Of a DNA stretch of 64,000 nucleotides, positions 17,469 to 26,077 are shown in pieces. The position numbers and the translations under genes are program-made. Source of the DNA: Parvibaculum sp035325945 (GTDB lineage: Bacteria; Pseudomonadota; Alphaproteobacteria; Parvibaculales; Parvibaculaceae); assembly GCF_035325945.1 (NCBI RefSeq), contig NZ_DAOKYX010000013.1, positions 1 to 64,000 of the forward strand. Direction: 5' to 3'. The stretch's first letter is position 1. Each line of letters opens with the position of its first letter. Below the pieces are notes generated by a model. That model made no database searches and was not told the DNA's origin. It was given only the letters and a program-made list of their open reading frames with translations.

Positions 17469-18638
17469 TCACCGCCTTGCGCTGCCGATGAAGGGCAGCC
17501 CCGCGAATCTGGACCGCAAATTCCCGAAGTTCCGGTCGAACCGGAAACCGGAGAGAACCGCGACGCATGCGGCGCAGACGGCGATCGGCAGAAGATAGAT
17601 GAGCACGATCGCGGCTGGCTGCGTCGCTGCCGTGTTGACGACGCCGAAGCCTGCGACCCGCGCGACGACCGCCACGAGCGCGGCAAGCCCTATCCGCAGC
17701 GTATAGCCTCGCCGGTTGAGGGGCGCGGGGAGCAACGTCGCCAGCGCGATCAGCGCGAACATGAGTGGATAGATGCCGGCGACCAGCCGGTCATGGCCTT
17801 CGGCGCGCAGCCGTTTTTTCCGCGTCTGCCCGTAAATGTCGTTGCTGGCCGGATTGAAGAGTTCGCCCAGATAGCGTTCGCGGACTTCCCAGGGCGACGC
17901 GCTTTCCGAGGCCGTGGAATATTGCGAGAGGTCGTAGGTGTATTTGTCGAAATAGAGGAGTGTCAGCGGGCTTTCGGTCTTGTCGCCGCTTCTGATGACA
18001 CGCTCGATGTTGCCGTTATACATGACGAGCCGCGGCCCCTCGGGCAGGCGGACGAGTTCGCCCGACTCGGCCATGTAGGTGACGGGTTGCCTGGGATCGC
18101 GCCCGTCATGAACGAGGATGCCCTTGATGCCGCCATCGGGTGTGCGCGCCCGCACATAGACGGTGAGGCCCGGTACGGGATTGGTGAACGCGCCTTCGCG
18201 GATGAGCGAGGAGGCCACATCGCCGCGAATCTCAAAGAGCTTGGTTCGCAGCGTCCGCATGCCGAGCGGCATGAGATAGAGGTTGAGCACCATCACGATC
18301 ACGATGGTGATGGCGGTGAGGATGAGCACGGGTGTGGCCAGCGCCCAGCGGCTGACGCCAGCGGAGTACATCACCACGATCTCGCTATCGGTGATGAGCT
18401 TGTTGAGCGCATAGAGAAGCGCGCAGAAGAGGGCGATGGGCAGGACCGTATTCACCGCCGTCGGCAATGCGAGAAGGCTCAGCTCGAAGAAGACGGCCAG
18501 TGTCTGTCCCTGCGTGATCAGCAGGTCGAGCATCCTCAGCGCCTGGGTCAGCCAGATGACGCCCGACAGCACGAAGCTCGCAATCACGAACGGGCCCGCA
18601 CATTGCCAGAATACATATCGCGTCAGGGCTGTTGGCAT
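17469..18638 (-). CDS. lptF: LPS export permease LptF
   Basis: Partner permease of LptG; the two form the membrane channel of the LPS transporter. It has 389 residues with the conserved N-terminus (TRYVFWQCAGPF, LPIALFCALLYALNKL) and helices at both ends flanking a periplasmic domain. It is the first gene of the minus-strand operon that continues through rsmA; its promoter should lie in the 283-bp divergent space before pepA (18639-18921), where I see no clear consensus. Confidence 0.95.
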   Translation of the reverse strand: MPTALTRYVFWQCAGPFVIASFVLSGVIWLTQALRMLDLLITQGQTLAVFFELSLLALPTAVNTVLPIALFCALLYALNKLITDSEIVVMYSAGVSRWALATPVLILTAITIVIVMVLNLYLMPLGMRTLRTKLFEIRGDVASSLIREGAFTNPVPGLTVYVRARTPDGGIKGILVHDGRDPRQPVTYMAESGELVRLPEGPRLVMYNGNIERVIRSGDKTESPLTLLYFDKYTYDLSQYSTASESASPWEVRERYLGELFNPASNDIYGQTRKKRLRAEGHDRLVAGIYPLMFALIALATLLPAPLNRRGYTLRIGLAALVAVVARVAGFGVVNTAATQPAAIVLIYLLPIAVCAACVAVLSGFRFDRNFGNLRSRFAGLPFIGSARR

Positions 18639-18921
18639 CCGTTCCGGCTTTCAACTCGGGTCCAGGACGATCGGGGCGGCGTTCGGCGCGATGAGATGGC
18701 TTTTACTCCCAAGGGTTTCCGGTAGGATAGCCGCTTGGCCGAGAGGAATGGTTATCCCATTTTGACCGACCGGAAAAGGCGGACGCGCGAAAGCCCGGCG
18801 GAGCGCATGCGATGCGCCTCGGCGGAGATCAGCGCGTCCGCGCCCGCTGATTCGGCTTGCCCCGTGCCGCCCCCTGCGGTGCTGGCGGCAAGCCGGCCCG
18901 AGAGATTGAAAGGTCCATTCG

Positions 18922-20409
18922 ATGAATATTTCCTTTGCCGATGTATCGCTGGCGAAAGCCGGCGCCCTCGCGCTTGTGGTGACGGAAGGCAATGCGCTTT
19001 CCGGCGCGGCGGCCGATCTCGACCGCAAGTCGGGCGGAGCGCTGAAGCGCGCCGTCAAGGCGGCCGACTTCACGGGCAAGGCGGGCAGCGTCCTCGAGAT
19101 CGTCGCGCTCCATGGCGTGGCGGCGAGCAGGGTCTACCTCATCGGCGTCGGCAAGACGGGCGAGCTTTCCATCTCGGCGCTCGAAAATGCGGGCGGTGAA
19201 CTTGTGGGCCGTCTTCAGAAGGCGAAGGAAGCTACGGCAGCGGTCATCGCGGATGGCGCGCATTCGGCCAAGATCGACGCGGGCGAGGCGGCGGCTCGTA
19301 TCGCCTTCGGCGCGAAGCTCAGGAGTTATCGCTTCGACAAGTACAAGACGAAAAAGAAGGATGATAACGGCGCCGTCAAATCGCTCGCCGTCATGACCAA
19401 GGCGTTCGCGGCCGCGCGCAAGTCCTATGGCACGCTCGGCAAGATCGCGGATGGCATCTTCCTTACCCGCGATCTCGTCAACGAGCCGGCGAACATTCTC
19501 TCGCCGGTGGAATTCGCCAAGCGTGCCCGCGCGCTGACCAAGCTCGGCGTCAAGGTCGAGGTGCTCGGCGAGGCGCAGATGAAGAAGCTCGGCATGGGCT
19601 CGCTGCTCGGCGTGGGACAGGGCAGCGTGCGCGAGAGCCAGCTCGTCATCATGCGCTGGAACGGCGCCAAGGCGACCGAGAAGCCGGTGGCTTTCGTCGG
19701 CAAGGGCGTCTGTTTCGATACCGGCGGTATCTCGCTGAAGCCGCCGGCGGGCATGGAGGACATGAAGGGCGATATGGGCGGCGCGGCCTGCGTCACCGGC
19801 CTTCTCCATGCGCTCGCGGCGCGCAAGGCCAAGGTGAATGCCGTCGGCGTGATCGGCGTGGTCGAGAACATGCCGGATGGCAATGCGCAGCGGCCGGGCG
19901 ACATCGTGACTTCGATGTCGGGCCAGACCATCGAGGTCATCAATACCGATGCCGAAGGCCGCCTCGTGCTGGCTGATGCGCTCTGGTACACGCAGAACCG
20001 CTTCAAGCCGAAGTTCATGGTCGATCTCGCGACCCTGACCGGCGCGATCATGATCGCGCTCGGCAAGGAATATGCGGGTCTCTTCTCCAACGACGACAAG
20101 CTCTCGACGCAGCTTGCCGAGGTTGGCGAGGCGGAGGGCGAGAAAGTCTGGCGGATGCCGATGGGACCGGCCTTCGACAAGATGATCGATTCCAGATTTG
20201 CCGACATGAAGAACACGGGCGGCCGCGACGGCGGCTCCATCACGGCCGCGCAGTTCCTCCAGCGCTTCGTCAACAACACGCCCTGGGCACATCTTGACAT
20301 AGCTGGAACGGCCATGGCGTCGCCGCAGACGGCGACGAACCAGAGCTGGGGCTCGGGCTGGGGTGTCCGCCTGCTCAATCGTCTGGTTACGGATTATTAT
20401 GAGGGCTGA
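18922..20409 (+). CDS. pepA: Leucyl aminopeptidase (M17)
   Basis: Cytosolic dimetal aminopeptidase that removes N-terminal residues from peptides. The 495 residues fit the family; the signature NTDAEGRL starts at Asn341 and GKGVCFDTGGISLKP precedes it. Some PepA proteins also bind DNA as accessory recombination factors, which cannot be judged here. It is divergent from lptF and is followed by a hairpin and then an FkbM methyltransferase gene, instead of the usual direct pepA-holC neighbourhood. Confidence 0.96.
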   Translation: MNISFADVSLAKAGALALVVTEGNALSGAAADLDRKSGGALKRAVKAADFTGKAGSVLEIVALHGVAASRVYLIGVGKTGELSISALENAGGELVGRLQKAKEATAAVIADGAHSAKIDAGEAAARIAFGAKLRSYRFDKYKTKKKDDNGAVKSLAVMTKAFAAARKSYGTLGKIADGIFLTRDLVNEPANILSPVEFAKRARALTKLGVKVEVLGEAQMKKLGMGSLLGVGQGSVRESQLVIMRWNGAKATEKPVAFVGKGVCFDTGGISLKPPAGMEDMKGDMGGAACVTGLLHALAARKAKVNAVGVIGVVENMPDGNAQRPGDIVTSMSGQTIEVINTDAEGRLVLADALWYTQNRFKPKFMVDLATLTGAIMIALGKEYAGLFSNDDKLSTQLAEVGEAEGEKVWRMPMGPAFDKMIDSRFADMKNTGGRDGGSITAAQFLQRFVNNTPWAHLDIAGTAMASPQTATNQSWGSGWGVRLLNRLVTDYYEG

Positions 20410-20419
20410 CGATGGATTG

Positions 20420-20440
20420 AGGGGCGCTTCGGCGCCCCTT
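20420..20440 (+). terminator. Hairpin after pepA
   Basis: A 7-bp GC stem (GGGGCGC with GCGCCCC) with TTCG tetraloop and a flanking A-T pair, 11 bp past the pepA stop. Only two T follow, so termination may be partial and FkbM/holC could be reached by read-through. Confidence 0.6.
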
Positions 20441-20457
20441 GACCCGGTGGGGCGCAA

Positions 20458-21168
20458 ATGAAGTTGAAATCGGAAATCGCCTGGCGTCTCGGCTATGAGC
20501 TGGTTCGGATCAGGAAGGGGCACGGGCCGCGTGCACTCGTCTGGCAGATCATTCATGCGAGCGCGCCTACGGTCTGTTTCGATGTCGGCGCGAATGAAGG
20601 CCAGTGGGCCGGAGGCGTTCTGTCGGACGATGCCTCGCGCCGGGTCGTGTCGTTCGAGCCATTGTCGGACGCGCACCGCGTCCTGACGGAGAAGGCCCGC
20701 GCCTATCCGAACTGGGTTCTGGCGCCGCGCATGGCGATCGGCAATGAGGATACCGAGACGATCATCAATATCTCGGGATTTTCGCAGTCCTCATCGCTGC
20801 TGCCGATGACGCATGTGCATTCGGACGCCGTGCCGGAGACCGCCTATGTCTCGACGGAGACGGTTGCCGTTCGCAGGCTCGACGGCGTCGCGGGCGAGTT
20901 CCTGCGTCCCGGCGATCGCGTCTATCTGAAGATCGACACGCAGGGCTTCGAGCGCGAGGTGCTTGAAGGCGCAACGGGCATCATGGAAAACGTGGTTGCC
21001 CTGCAGGTGGAGCTTTCGTTCCGGGAGCTTTACGCGGGTGAGACGCTTGCGGCTGAAATGATGGCGATGATCGGCGGGCTCGGCTTTCAGCTTTTCGGCT
21101 TCTGCAACGGTCTCCGCGATCCGAAAACAAAGGCGCTGCTACAGGCGGATGCGTTTTTCATTCGCTGA
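20458..21168 (+). CDS. FkbM-family methyltransferase
   Basis: A 236-residue SAM-dependent methyltransferase of the FkbM type: VCFDVGANEGQW forms the SAM-binding loop near residue 39, and YLKIDTQGFEREVLEGA is the family's second hallmark. Such enzymes usually O-methylate sugars of surface polysaccharides or secondary metabolites; the substrate here is unknown. It sits between pepA and holC, which are often adjacent in related genomes, so it may be an insertion into a conserved pair. The ribosome-binding site is weak. Confidence 0.85.
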   Translation: MKLKSEIAWRLGYELVRIRKGHGPRALVWQIIHASAPTVCFDVGANEGQWAGGVLSDDASRRVVSFEPLSDAHRVLTEKARAYPNWVLAPRMAIGNEDTETIINISGFSQSSSLLPMTHVHSDAVPETAYVSTETVAVRRLDGVAGEFLRPGDRVYLKIDTQGFEREVLEGATGIMENVVALQVELSFRELYAGETLAAEMMAMIGGLGFQLFGFCNGLRDPKTKALLQADAFFIR

Positions 21169-21190
21169 AACGGGGCGGTGACTGAACGAC

Positions 21191-21640
21191 ATGACCGAGG
21201 TGCTTTTCTACCATCTCCAGAACGCGACGCTCGAGCAGGTGTTGCCGCAATTGCTCGAACGCTCGCTGGCGCGCCCCTGGCGATGCGTGGTGAAGGTCGG
21301 CAATCCGGAACGGCTGGAAACGCTCGTCAACGAGCTTTGGACATGGAGGGACGATGCCTTCCTCCCGCATGGCACGCGCGAGGATGGGCCCGCCGAACTC
21401 CAACCGATCTTCCTGACCGTCGAGGACGAGAACCCGAATGGCGCCCAGGTTCTGTTTCTTGTCGATGGCGCAGAGCCCGGCGACCTTTCGGGCTATGAGC
21501 GCTGTGTGCTGATGTTCGACGGCCGCGACGAGGAGGCGCTCGCCGGCGCGCGTGAACAGTGGAAGCGCCTCAAGGCGGAAGGGCACGACGCGACCTACTG
21601 GCAGCAGAACGAACAGGGCCGGTGGGAGAAGAAGGCCTGA
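21191..21640 (+). CDS. holC: DNA polymerase III subunit chi
   Basis: Clamp-loader accessory subunit that contacts single-strand binding protein. The 149 residues match HolC: TEVLFYHLQNATLEQVLPQLLE at the start and an internal RPWRCVVKVGNPERLETL-like stretch, ending with WKRLKAEGHDATYWQQ. It lies 22 bp after the FkbM gene and probably shares its transcript. Confidence 0.93.
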   Translation: MTEVLFYHLQNATLEQVLPQLLERSLARPWRCVVKVGNPERLETLVNELWTWRDDAFLPHGTREDGPAELQPIFLTVEDENPNGAQVLFLVDGAEPGDLSGYERCVLMFDGRDEEALAGAREQWKRLKAEGHDATYWQQNEQGRWEKKA

Positions 21641-21774
21641 TCCCCGGCCATACGAATTCGTAGACCGGCTATAAGATATCCCCGATTGATCGCGGCCTCG
21701 GCCCTCCCATATCGTTGCGGCACATCGTCAAGGTCCGGCAATCGCGCCGGGCGACGGACCGAGGGGGCTCAGCC

Positions 21775-22689
21775 ATGTCCTGGAAACGTATCGCGCTCAT
21801 AGTGCTTGCCGTGATCGCCATTGCAGGCGGCGGCGCCTATTACTGGTTCATCGTCGAGAGCCATGTGCCTGCGGACGCCGATTTCGCCATCGACATGAAC
21901 GAGGTGCGCAGGCTTGCCGCATCGATGCCGGGGGACAAGGCGCTCGAAATCGATGCGGAAAAGGTTGCGGCCTTTTCCTTCCCGAAAACGGCGGTGGTCG
22001 CCGGAGACGGCTGGAGCCGCGTCGAGATACCGGTCTATTCCTATCGCCTCGTTTTTCCCGACGGCATCACCGCGATCATCGACACTGCGCTCGACGACAA
22101 GCTCGGCGGCTCAAACCTGGTCTCCTTCGACAAGGCGGCCTATGACCGGATGAGCGCCGCGCTCGACAAGGCCTCGCTCATTCTCATCACGCATGAGCAT
22201 ATGGATCATATTGGCGGGCTTACCGAGCATCCGGATGTCAAGCGCATCCTGCCTTCGACGAAGCTGACGCAGGAACAGGTCGATCATCCGGAACGCTCCG
22301 TACCCGCTGCTTTTCCGGAAGGCGCTCTCGATGGCTACAAGCCGCTCGCCTATGGCAATTACATGGCCGTCGCGCCCGGCGTGGTTCTCATCAAGTCGCC
22401 CGGCCATTCACCCGGCAGCCAGATGATCTATGTGCAGAAATCGGATGGCACGGAGGTTCTTTTCATCGGCGATGTCGCCTGGCAGTACCGCAATATCGAG
22501 CTTGTGCGCGAGCGCGCCCGGCTGATGACGCAGTTCTTTCTGAAAGAGGACCGCAAGGCGGTGTTCGGCCAGCTTCGCGAGCTTCATCGTCTGCACCAGG
22601 CGGAGCCGAAGCTGCGCATCGTGCCGGGGCATGATGGCGAGGCCGTCGCCGCTCTCGTCGAGGCGGGCGTGATGAAGCCGGGATTCTGA
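21775..22689 (+). CDS. Membrane-anchored metallo-beta-lactamase-fold hydrolase
   Basis: Predicted metal-dependent hydrolase of 304 residues. The ATG at 21775 follows GAGGGGG; one N-terminal membrane segment (about residues 5-22) anchors it, probably with the catalytic part in the periplasm. The metal motif is His140-x-His142-x-Asp144-His145 (THEHMDHIGG), with further ligands in SPGHSPGS, FIGDVAW and VPGHDGE. The substrate is not predictable; candidates include lactones, thioesters and phosphodiesters. It stands between holC and the ABC-F gene, away from any pathway genes. Confidence 0.82.
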   Translation: MSWKRIALIVLAVIAIAGGGAYYWFIVESHVPADADFAIDMNEVRRLAASMPGDKALEIDAEKVAAFSFPKTAVVAGDGWSRVEIPVYSYRLVFPDGITAIIDTALDDKLGGSNLVSFDKAAYDRMSAALDKASLILITHEHMDHIGGLTEHPDVKRILPSTKLTQEQVDHPERSVPAAFPEGALDGYKPLAYGNYMAVAPGVVLIKSPGHSPGSQMIYVQKSDGTEVLFIGDVAWQYRNIELVRERARLMTQFFLKEDRKAVFGQLRELHRLHQAEPKLRIVPGHDGEAVAALVEAGVMKPGF

Positions 22690-22769
22690 TCGCGGCCCTT
22701 TGCTCCCTGCTTGTTCCCGCGCAGGCCGGGAATCGGGCATTCATCCCTTTCTGGTGCGTGCGGCCAAGA

Positions 22770-22794
22770 TGGACCCCGGGACGAGCCCGGGCGG
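22770..22794 (+). repeat. REP-like palindrome, partial copy
   Basis: TGGACCCCGGG, a short loop, then CCCGGGCGG: a degenerate copy of the palindrome seen twice at 25335-25422. It lies in the 127-bp space between two convergent genes. Confidence 0.6.
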
Positions 22795-22816
22795 CGGGGA
22801 GTGGGGGGCGCGTGCC

Positions 22817-24730
22817 TCAGTCGGCGGCCATGGCCTCGTCATAGGCGGTGCTGGCGTCGAGCCATTCCTCCTCGGCGCGGGCGAGCGCCTTCAGCGCGTC
22901 GGCGCGGAGCTTGGCGAGGCGGGCGGCCTCGTCGGGCTTGCCATCGAAGGTGCCGGGATCGGCAAGCTGCGTATCGAGCCTGGCGACTTCGGTCTGAAGA
23001 CGCTCCATCTCGCGCTCGCTCGCCTGAATCTTCTTCTTCAGCGGCGCGAATTGCTCGCGCTTCTGCGCGGCGAGACGGCGGGCTTCCTTCTTGTCGATCT
23101 GGGGCTTCGGCGCGGATGCCTCGCTCTCCTCGTCCGCATCCGCCGTGAGCGGCCTCACGCGGCGCGCGGGATCGAGAAGCCAGCGCCGGTAATCGTCGAG
23201 ATCGCCGTCATAGGGGCTGACGGCACCATCGGCGACGAGCCAGAGCCGGTCGGCGCAAGTCTCGACGAGATGCCGGTCATGGCTGATGAGGATGATCGCG
23301 CCATCATATTCGTTGATGGCCATGACGAGCGCCTCGCGGCTGTCTACATCGAGGTGGTTCGTCGGCTCGTCGAGAATGATGAGATGCGGCTTGTGAAAGG
23401 TCTGGATGGCGAAGAGAAGCCGCGCCTTCTCGCCGCCGGAGAGTTTCTCGACCCTGGTGTCGGCCTTGTCGGCGCCGAAGCCATAGGAGCCGGCCATGGC
23501 GCGCACCTGAGCCTGCGTCGCATCGGGCATCAGCTCGCGGAAATGTTCGTAAGGCGTTTCGCCCATCTTCAGTTCGTCGAGCTGGTGCTGCGCGAAATAG
23601 GCGATGCGGAGTTTCTTCGAGACGTATTTGTGGCCGCCGGAAACCTGAAGCCGGTCGCATAGAAGCTTTGCGAAGGTCGACTTGCCGTTGCCATTGGCGC
23701 CGAGAAGCGCGATGCGATCATCCTGGTCGATGCGGAGGTCGAGGTCCTTCAGCACGGGCCTTTCCGGCTCATAGCCGACGGCGGCATGTTCGAGGCGGAT
23801 GATGGGCGAGGCGAGCGGCTTTTCCGGCGCGGGGAAGCGGAAGGGCATCACGCGCTCCTGCAGGATGTCCGCGATGGGCTCCATCTTCGCCAGCGCCTTG
23901 AGGCGGCTTTGCGCCTGCCGCGCCTTAGACGCCTTGGCGCGGAAGCGCTCGACGAAGCTCTCCATGTGCCGGCGCTGGTCTTCCTGCTTCCGCTTCATGG
24001 CGAGCTGGAGCGCCAGCTTCTCGCGGCGCGTGCGGTCGAAGCGGTCGTAATTGCCGCTGTAGAGTGTGAGCTTCTTGTTCTCGAGATGAAGGATGCTCTC
24101 CGCGACGTTGTTCAGGAGGTCGCGGTCATGGCTGACGATGAGCACGGTGAAGGGATAGGAGCGCAGATAGTCCTCGAGCCAGATCGTGCCTTCGAGATCG
24201 AGATAGTTGGTCGGCTCGTCGAGGAGCAGCAGGTCGGGCTCGGAAAAGAGCACGGCCGCCAGCGCGACGCGCATGCGCCAGCCGCCGGAAAAATCGGAAC
24301 AGGGCCGCGCCTGCGCCGCCTCGTCGAAACCGAGGCCGGCGAGAATGGAGGCGGCCCGCGCCGGCGCCGCGTGAGCGCCCATATCGGCGAGCCGCGTATG
24401 AATATCGGCGATCCTGTGGGCATCCGTGGCGTGCTCGGCCTCGGCGAGAAGGGCCGCGCGCTCCTCATCCGCCGCGAGAACGGTGTCGAGGAGGGAGGTC
24501 GGGCCGGCAAGGACCTCCTGCCGGACCATCCCGACACGCCAGTTTTTGGGGTAGCTGATGCCGCCCGTTTCCGGCTGGAGTTCGCCGGTAATGACCTTCA
24601 GCAGCGTCGATTTGCCGGTGCCGTTGCGGCCCACAAAACCGACCTTCTGCCCCGGAGGCACGGCGGCCGTTACGCGGTCGAGCAGGAGGCGCCCCTCCAT
24701 CCGGAAGGTGAGATCGTTGATATGCAGCAT
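22817..24730 (-). CDS. ABC-F family ATPase (YheS/Uup-like)
   Basis: Soluble protein with two ABC ATPase domains and no membrane segments, so an ABC-F translation factor rather than a transporter. It has 637 residues. Walker A motifs are GRNGTGKST and GANGNGKST; signatures are FSGGWRMRVALA and LSGGEKARLLFA; Walker B regions are LLLDEPTNYLD and IILDEPTNHLD. A charged linker joins the domains and the last 100 residues form a coiled coil. Length and layout resemble E. coli YheS. Such proteins bind the ribosomal E site; the exact subfamily needs alignment. Confidence 0.92.
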   Translation of the reverse strand: MLHINDLTFRMEGRLLLDRVTAAVPPGQKVGFVGRNGTGKSTLLKVITGELQPETGGISYPKNWRVGMVRQEVLAGPTSLLDTVLAADEERAALLAEAEHATDAHRIADIHTRLADMGAHAAPARAASILAGLGFDEAAQARPCSDFSGGWRMRVALAAVLFSEPDLLLLDEPTNYLDLEGTIWLEDYLRSYPFTVLIVSHDRDLLNNVAESILHLENKKLTLYSGNYDRFDRTRREKLALQLAMKRKQEDQRRHMESFVERFRAKASKARQAQSRLKALAKMEPIADILQERVMPFRFPAPEKPLASPIIRLEHAAVGYEPERPVLKDLDLRIDQDDRIALLGANGNGKSTFAKLLCDRLQVSGGHKYVSKKLRIAYFAQHQLDELKMGETPYEHFRELMPDATQAQVRAMAGSYGFGADKADTRVEKLSGGEKARLLFAIQTFHKPHLIILDEPTNHLDVDSREALVMAINEYDGAIILISHDRHLVETCADRLWLVADGAVSPYDGDLDDYRRWLLDPARRVRPLTADADEESEASAPKPQIDKKEARRLAAQKREQFAPLKKKIQASEREMERLQTEVARLDTQLADPGTFDGKPDEAARLAKLRADALKALARAEEEWLDASTAYDEAMAAD

Positions 24731-24824
24731 GCGCGGCTACTTATCACAGGCCGTTGCCGTCGTCATTAAGGGCGGCTATAACCCGCGCGAAATCCCTGAA
24801 CCACATGAATTAGGAAGCTCTCGC

Positions 24825-25247
24825 ATGGCGCTGGAACGGACTCTCTCGATCATCAAGCCGGACGCGACCCGGCGTAACCTCACCGGCAAGATCGTCGACC
24901 GGTTCGAAAGCGCGGGCCTGCGCGTCATCGCCTCGAAGCGCCTCTGGCTCTCCAAGGCCCAGGCCGAAGGCTTCTACGCCGTCCACAAGGAGCGGCCCTT
25001 CTTCAACGATCTCGTCGCTTTCATGATCTCGGGCCCGGTCGTGGTCCAGGTTCTGGAAGGCGAGAACGCCATCGCGAAGAACCGCGAGATCATGGGCGCG
25101 ACCAACCCGGCCAACGCCGCCGAAGGCACGATCCGCAAGGATTTCGCCGAGTCGATCGAGGCGAACTCGGTGCATGGCTCCGACGCGCCCGAAACGGCCG
25201 CTCAGGAGATCGCCTATTTCTTCTCGGGCATCGAGATCGTCGGCTGA
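24825..25247 (+). CDS. ndk: Nucleoside diphosphate kinase
   Basis: Balances nucleoside triphosphate pools by phosphate transfer. The start at 24825 gives MALERTLSIIKPDA and 140 residues, the usual length. The catalytic His117 is in NSVHGSDAPE. The frame is open upstream, but that part overlaps the ABC-F gene on the other strand. A strong terminator follows 24 bp after the stop. Confidence 0.97.
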   Translation: MALERTLSIIKPDATRRNLTGKIVDRFESAGLRVIASKRLWLSKAQAEGFYAVHKERPFFNDLVAFMISGPVVVQVLEGENAIAKNREIMGATNPANAAEGTIRKDFAESIEANSVHGSDAPETAAQEIAYFFSGIEIVG

Positions 25248-25270
25248 TCCGGCATCACCGGAATTCGGAA

Positions 25271-25299
25271 AGCCCCGCTGGAAACGGCGGGGGTTTTTT
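25271..25299 (+). terminator. Intrinsic terminator after ndk
   Basis: A 6-bp GC stem (CCCCGC at 73-78, GCGGGG at 87-92 of 252xx) followed by six T. It has standard rho-independent form and stands directly after ndk. Confidence 0.9.
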
Positions 25300-25334
25300 C
25301 ATTGTAGGGTCCGCATGCTCAGAGCCCGCCGCTC

Positions 25335-25363
25335 TGGACCCCGGCACAAGGCCGGGGTGACAG
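25335..25363 (+). repeat. REP-like palindromic repeat, copy A
   Basis: A 29-bp palindrome: TGGACCCCGG, a 7-base loop, then CCGGGGTGACAG. It faces copy B in inverted orientation 30 bp away in the space between convergent ndk and purN. The two differ only in three loop positions. Confidence 0.85.
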
Positions 25364-25393
25364 CAGAAATTGAGGTCGAGCCTTTCGCCCAGA

Positions 25394-25422
25394 CTGTCAC
25401 CCCGGGCTTGCCCCGGGGTCCA
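25394..25422 (-). repeat. REP-like palindromic repeat, copy B
   Basis: Inverted partner of copy A, 26 of 29 bases identical when reverse-complemented. The pair can fold into one long cruciform or mRNA structure and ends 8 bp from the purN stop, so it may serve as a bidirectional 3' structure. Confidence 0.85.
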
Positions 25423-25429
25423 GCTTTGC

Positions 25430-26077
25430 CTAATGGCCTGCCGGAACGAAGAGGGGGGCTTGCGCGCCTGCGTCCTCGCCGTCGATCAGGACGCGCTCAT
25501 CGACGATCCGTGTACGGCCCTCGGCGACGAGGCGGAGCGCCATCGGGTAGAGCCGGTGCTCGGCCGCGAGCACGCGATCGGCGAGCCGATCCACGGTGTC
25601 GCCGGGAATGACGGGCACGGCGGCCTGCGCGACGATCGGCCCTTCGTCCATGGCCGGCCGCACGAAATGCACGGTGCAGCCGGTGATCCTGCATCCGGCC
25701 TCCAGCACGCGCTCATGGACATGCAGGCCCTTGAAGGCCGGGAGAAGAGAAGGATGAATGTTGAGCTGGCGGTCGCGCCAGGCATCGACGAAGCCATCCG
25801 ACAGAATGCGCATGAAGCCCGCATTGCAGACGAGATCGACGCCGGCCCGGCGAAGCGTGGCATCGAGCGCGGCATCGAAAGCCTCGCGCGAAGGGTAGTC
25901 GCGGTGGCTGATGATCTCGGCCGGGATGCCCGCGTTCCGGGCGATGGCGATGCCGCCCGCGTCCGCCTTGTTGGAGATGACGGTGACGATCTCGGCGGGG
26001 TAGTCAGCCGCCTTCGCCGCCTCGATCAGCGAGGCGAGATTGGAGCCGCGCCCCGAGATGAGAACGCCGACCCTCAC
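25430..26077 (-). CDS. purN: Phosphoribosylglycinamide formyltransferase
   Basis: Transfers formyl from 10-formyl-THF to GAR in purine synthesis. It has 215 residues with RVGVLISGRGSNLASLIEA at the start and the catalytic LNIHPSLLPAFKG motif followed by HFVRPAMDEGPIVAQA. The start codon is GTG, overlapping the purM stop by 4 bp (GTGA), so translation is coupled to purM. Confidence 0.96.
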   Translation of the reverse strand: MRVGVLISGRGSNLASLIEAAKAADYPAEIVTVISNKADAGGIAIARNAGIPAEIISHRDYPSREAFDAALDATLRRAGVDLVCNAGFMRILSDGFVDAWRDRQLNIHPSLLPAFKGLHVHERVLEAGCRITGCTVHFVRPAMDEGPIVAQAAVPVIPGDTVDRLADRVLAAEHRLYPMALRLVAEGRTRIVDERVLIDGEDAGAQAPLFVPAGH

